DNA of 64,000 bases. Source: Pseudomonas lini (GTDB lineage: Bacteria; Pseudomonadota; Gammaproteobacteria; Pseudomonadales; Pseudomonadaceae). The DNA lies in assembly GCF_030812475.1 (NCBI RefSeq), contig NZ_JAUSSR010000002.1:186001-250000 (forward strand), in the 5' to 3' direction. The notes beneath the pieces were generated by a model. That model did no database searches, was not told the DNA's origin, and saw only the letters and a list, made by a program, of their open reading frames with translations. This document shows, in pieces, positions 63,865-64,000 of this stretch. The position numbers were made by a program, and so were the translations under genes. Position 1 is the first letter of the stretch. Each line of letters opens with the position of its first letter.

Positions 63865-64000
63865 TCAGCCAGTGTGGTGACTCTCGGCAAGGCCGTAGAC
63901 GGAGGTGTCGATGCCTTCGAAGCGCGCCTTCAACTGCAGCGCCAGATACAGCGAATAGTGCCGTGACTGATGCAGGTTGCCACCGTGGAACCAGAGGTTT
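63865..64000 (-). CDS. Flavin-containing monooxygenase, C-terminal end (partial)
   Basis: The minus strand encodes a 45-codon end running into the window edge: NLWFHGGNLHQSRHYSLYLA followed by LQLKARFEGIDTSVYGLAES and HHTG before TGA. The WFHGGNLHQSRHYS segment is typical of the C-terminus of bacterial NAD(P)/FAD-dependent flavin monooxygenases of the BVMO/FMO type. The cofactor motifs lie beyond the window. It marks the return to conserved chromosomal sequence after the IS-rich island. Confidence 0.7.
   Translation of the reverse strand, partial: NLWFHGGNLHQSRHYSLYLALQLKARFEGIDTSVYGLAESHHTG

Overview
The window looks like chromosomal DNA of a fluorescent-group Pseudomonas. The coding sequence is GC-rich, there are Pseudomonas-type REP/REPIN hairpins, and the families are typical of the genus (OprB and OprD porins, AcoR-type sigma-54 activators, AAHS transporters, IS66). 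No rRNA, tRNA or CRISPR array was seen. It is an accessory, catabolism-rich region that becomes transposon-disturbed at its 3' end.

1-7.8 kb is a CoA-dependent degradation cluster: the end of an aldehyde dehydrogenase, an AAHS-type transporter, an acyl-CoA dehydrogenase and an IclR regulator face an operon of enoyl-CoA hydratase, 3-hydroxyacyl-CoA dehydrogenase and CoA-transferase. Two matching 15-bp palindromes in the divergent promoter region are candidate IclR operators. 7.8-16.5 kb holds a sigma-54 activator facing an operon with a near-consensus -24/-12 promoter: SDR alcohol dehydrogenase, Baeyer-Villiger monooxygenase, semialdehyde dehydrogenase, OprB porin, and a second, less GC-rich SDR of acetoin-reductase type. 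The likely job is alcohol to ketone to ester or lactone to acid. The substrate cannot be read from sequence and no esterase or lactonase is present.

16.6-23.8 kb contains two LysR-controlled modules: a four-gene operon of two luciferase-like flavin oxidoreductases around two TIM-barrel isomerase-like proteins, and an operon of tautomerase, ABM-domain protein and nitroreductase. 23.9-28.5 kb is an amine/amino-acid module (permease, ornithine cyclodeaminase, acetylpolyamine amidohydrolase, divergent Lrp/AsnC regulator). A TonB-dependent receptor follows, then decayed gene ends.

31.5-42.0 kb pairs a complete type I secretion system (ABC, HlyD, TolC) with a convergent 1871-residue secreted enzyme. 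That protein joins an AlgE-type mannuronan C5-epimerase module (active-site residues Y149, D152, H154 and D178 intact) to RTX modules, two Ig-like modules and an internal SGNH/acetylesterase-type module, so it is probably a bifunctional alginate epimerase/deacetylase. Three tandem REPINs lie between the two converging units.

42.3-50.9 kb has a truncated AAA ATPase with an 11-bp-period repeat upstream, an OprD porin, and an AraC-MFS-nitroreductase-acyl-CoA ligase catabolic set, then a secreted endonuclease I.

51-63.8 kb is a mosaic island: a thymidylate-kinase-like protein coupled to a 19-codon ORF, the C-terminal relic of a large helicase/nuclease, one intact IS66 element and two IS66 remnants, a tautomerase/LysR pair, two related AraC regulators (one frameshifted) sharing a bipartite promoter motif, an SDR, an MFS exporter, and a chimeric ORF joining the front of an ATPase to an HNH nuclease under a promoter dense in TAGGCA motifs. 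This part reads as the wreckage of defence-type and mobile DNA. The window ends in the 3' end of a flavin monooxygenase gene on the minus strand.
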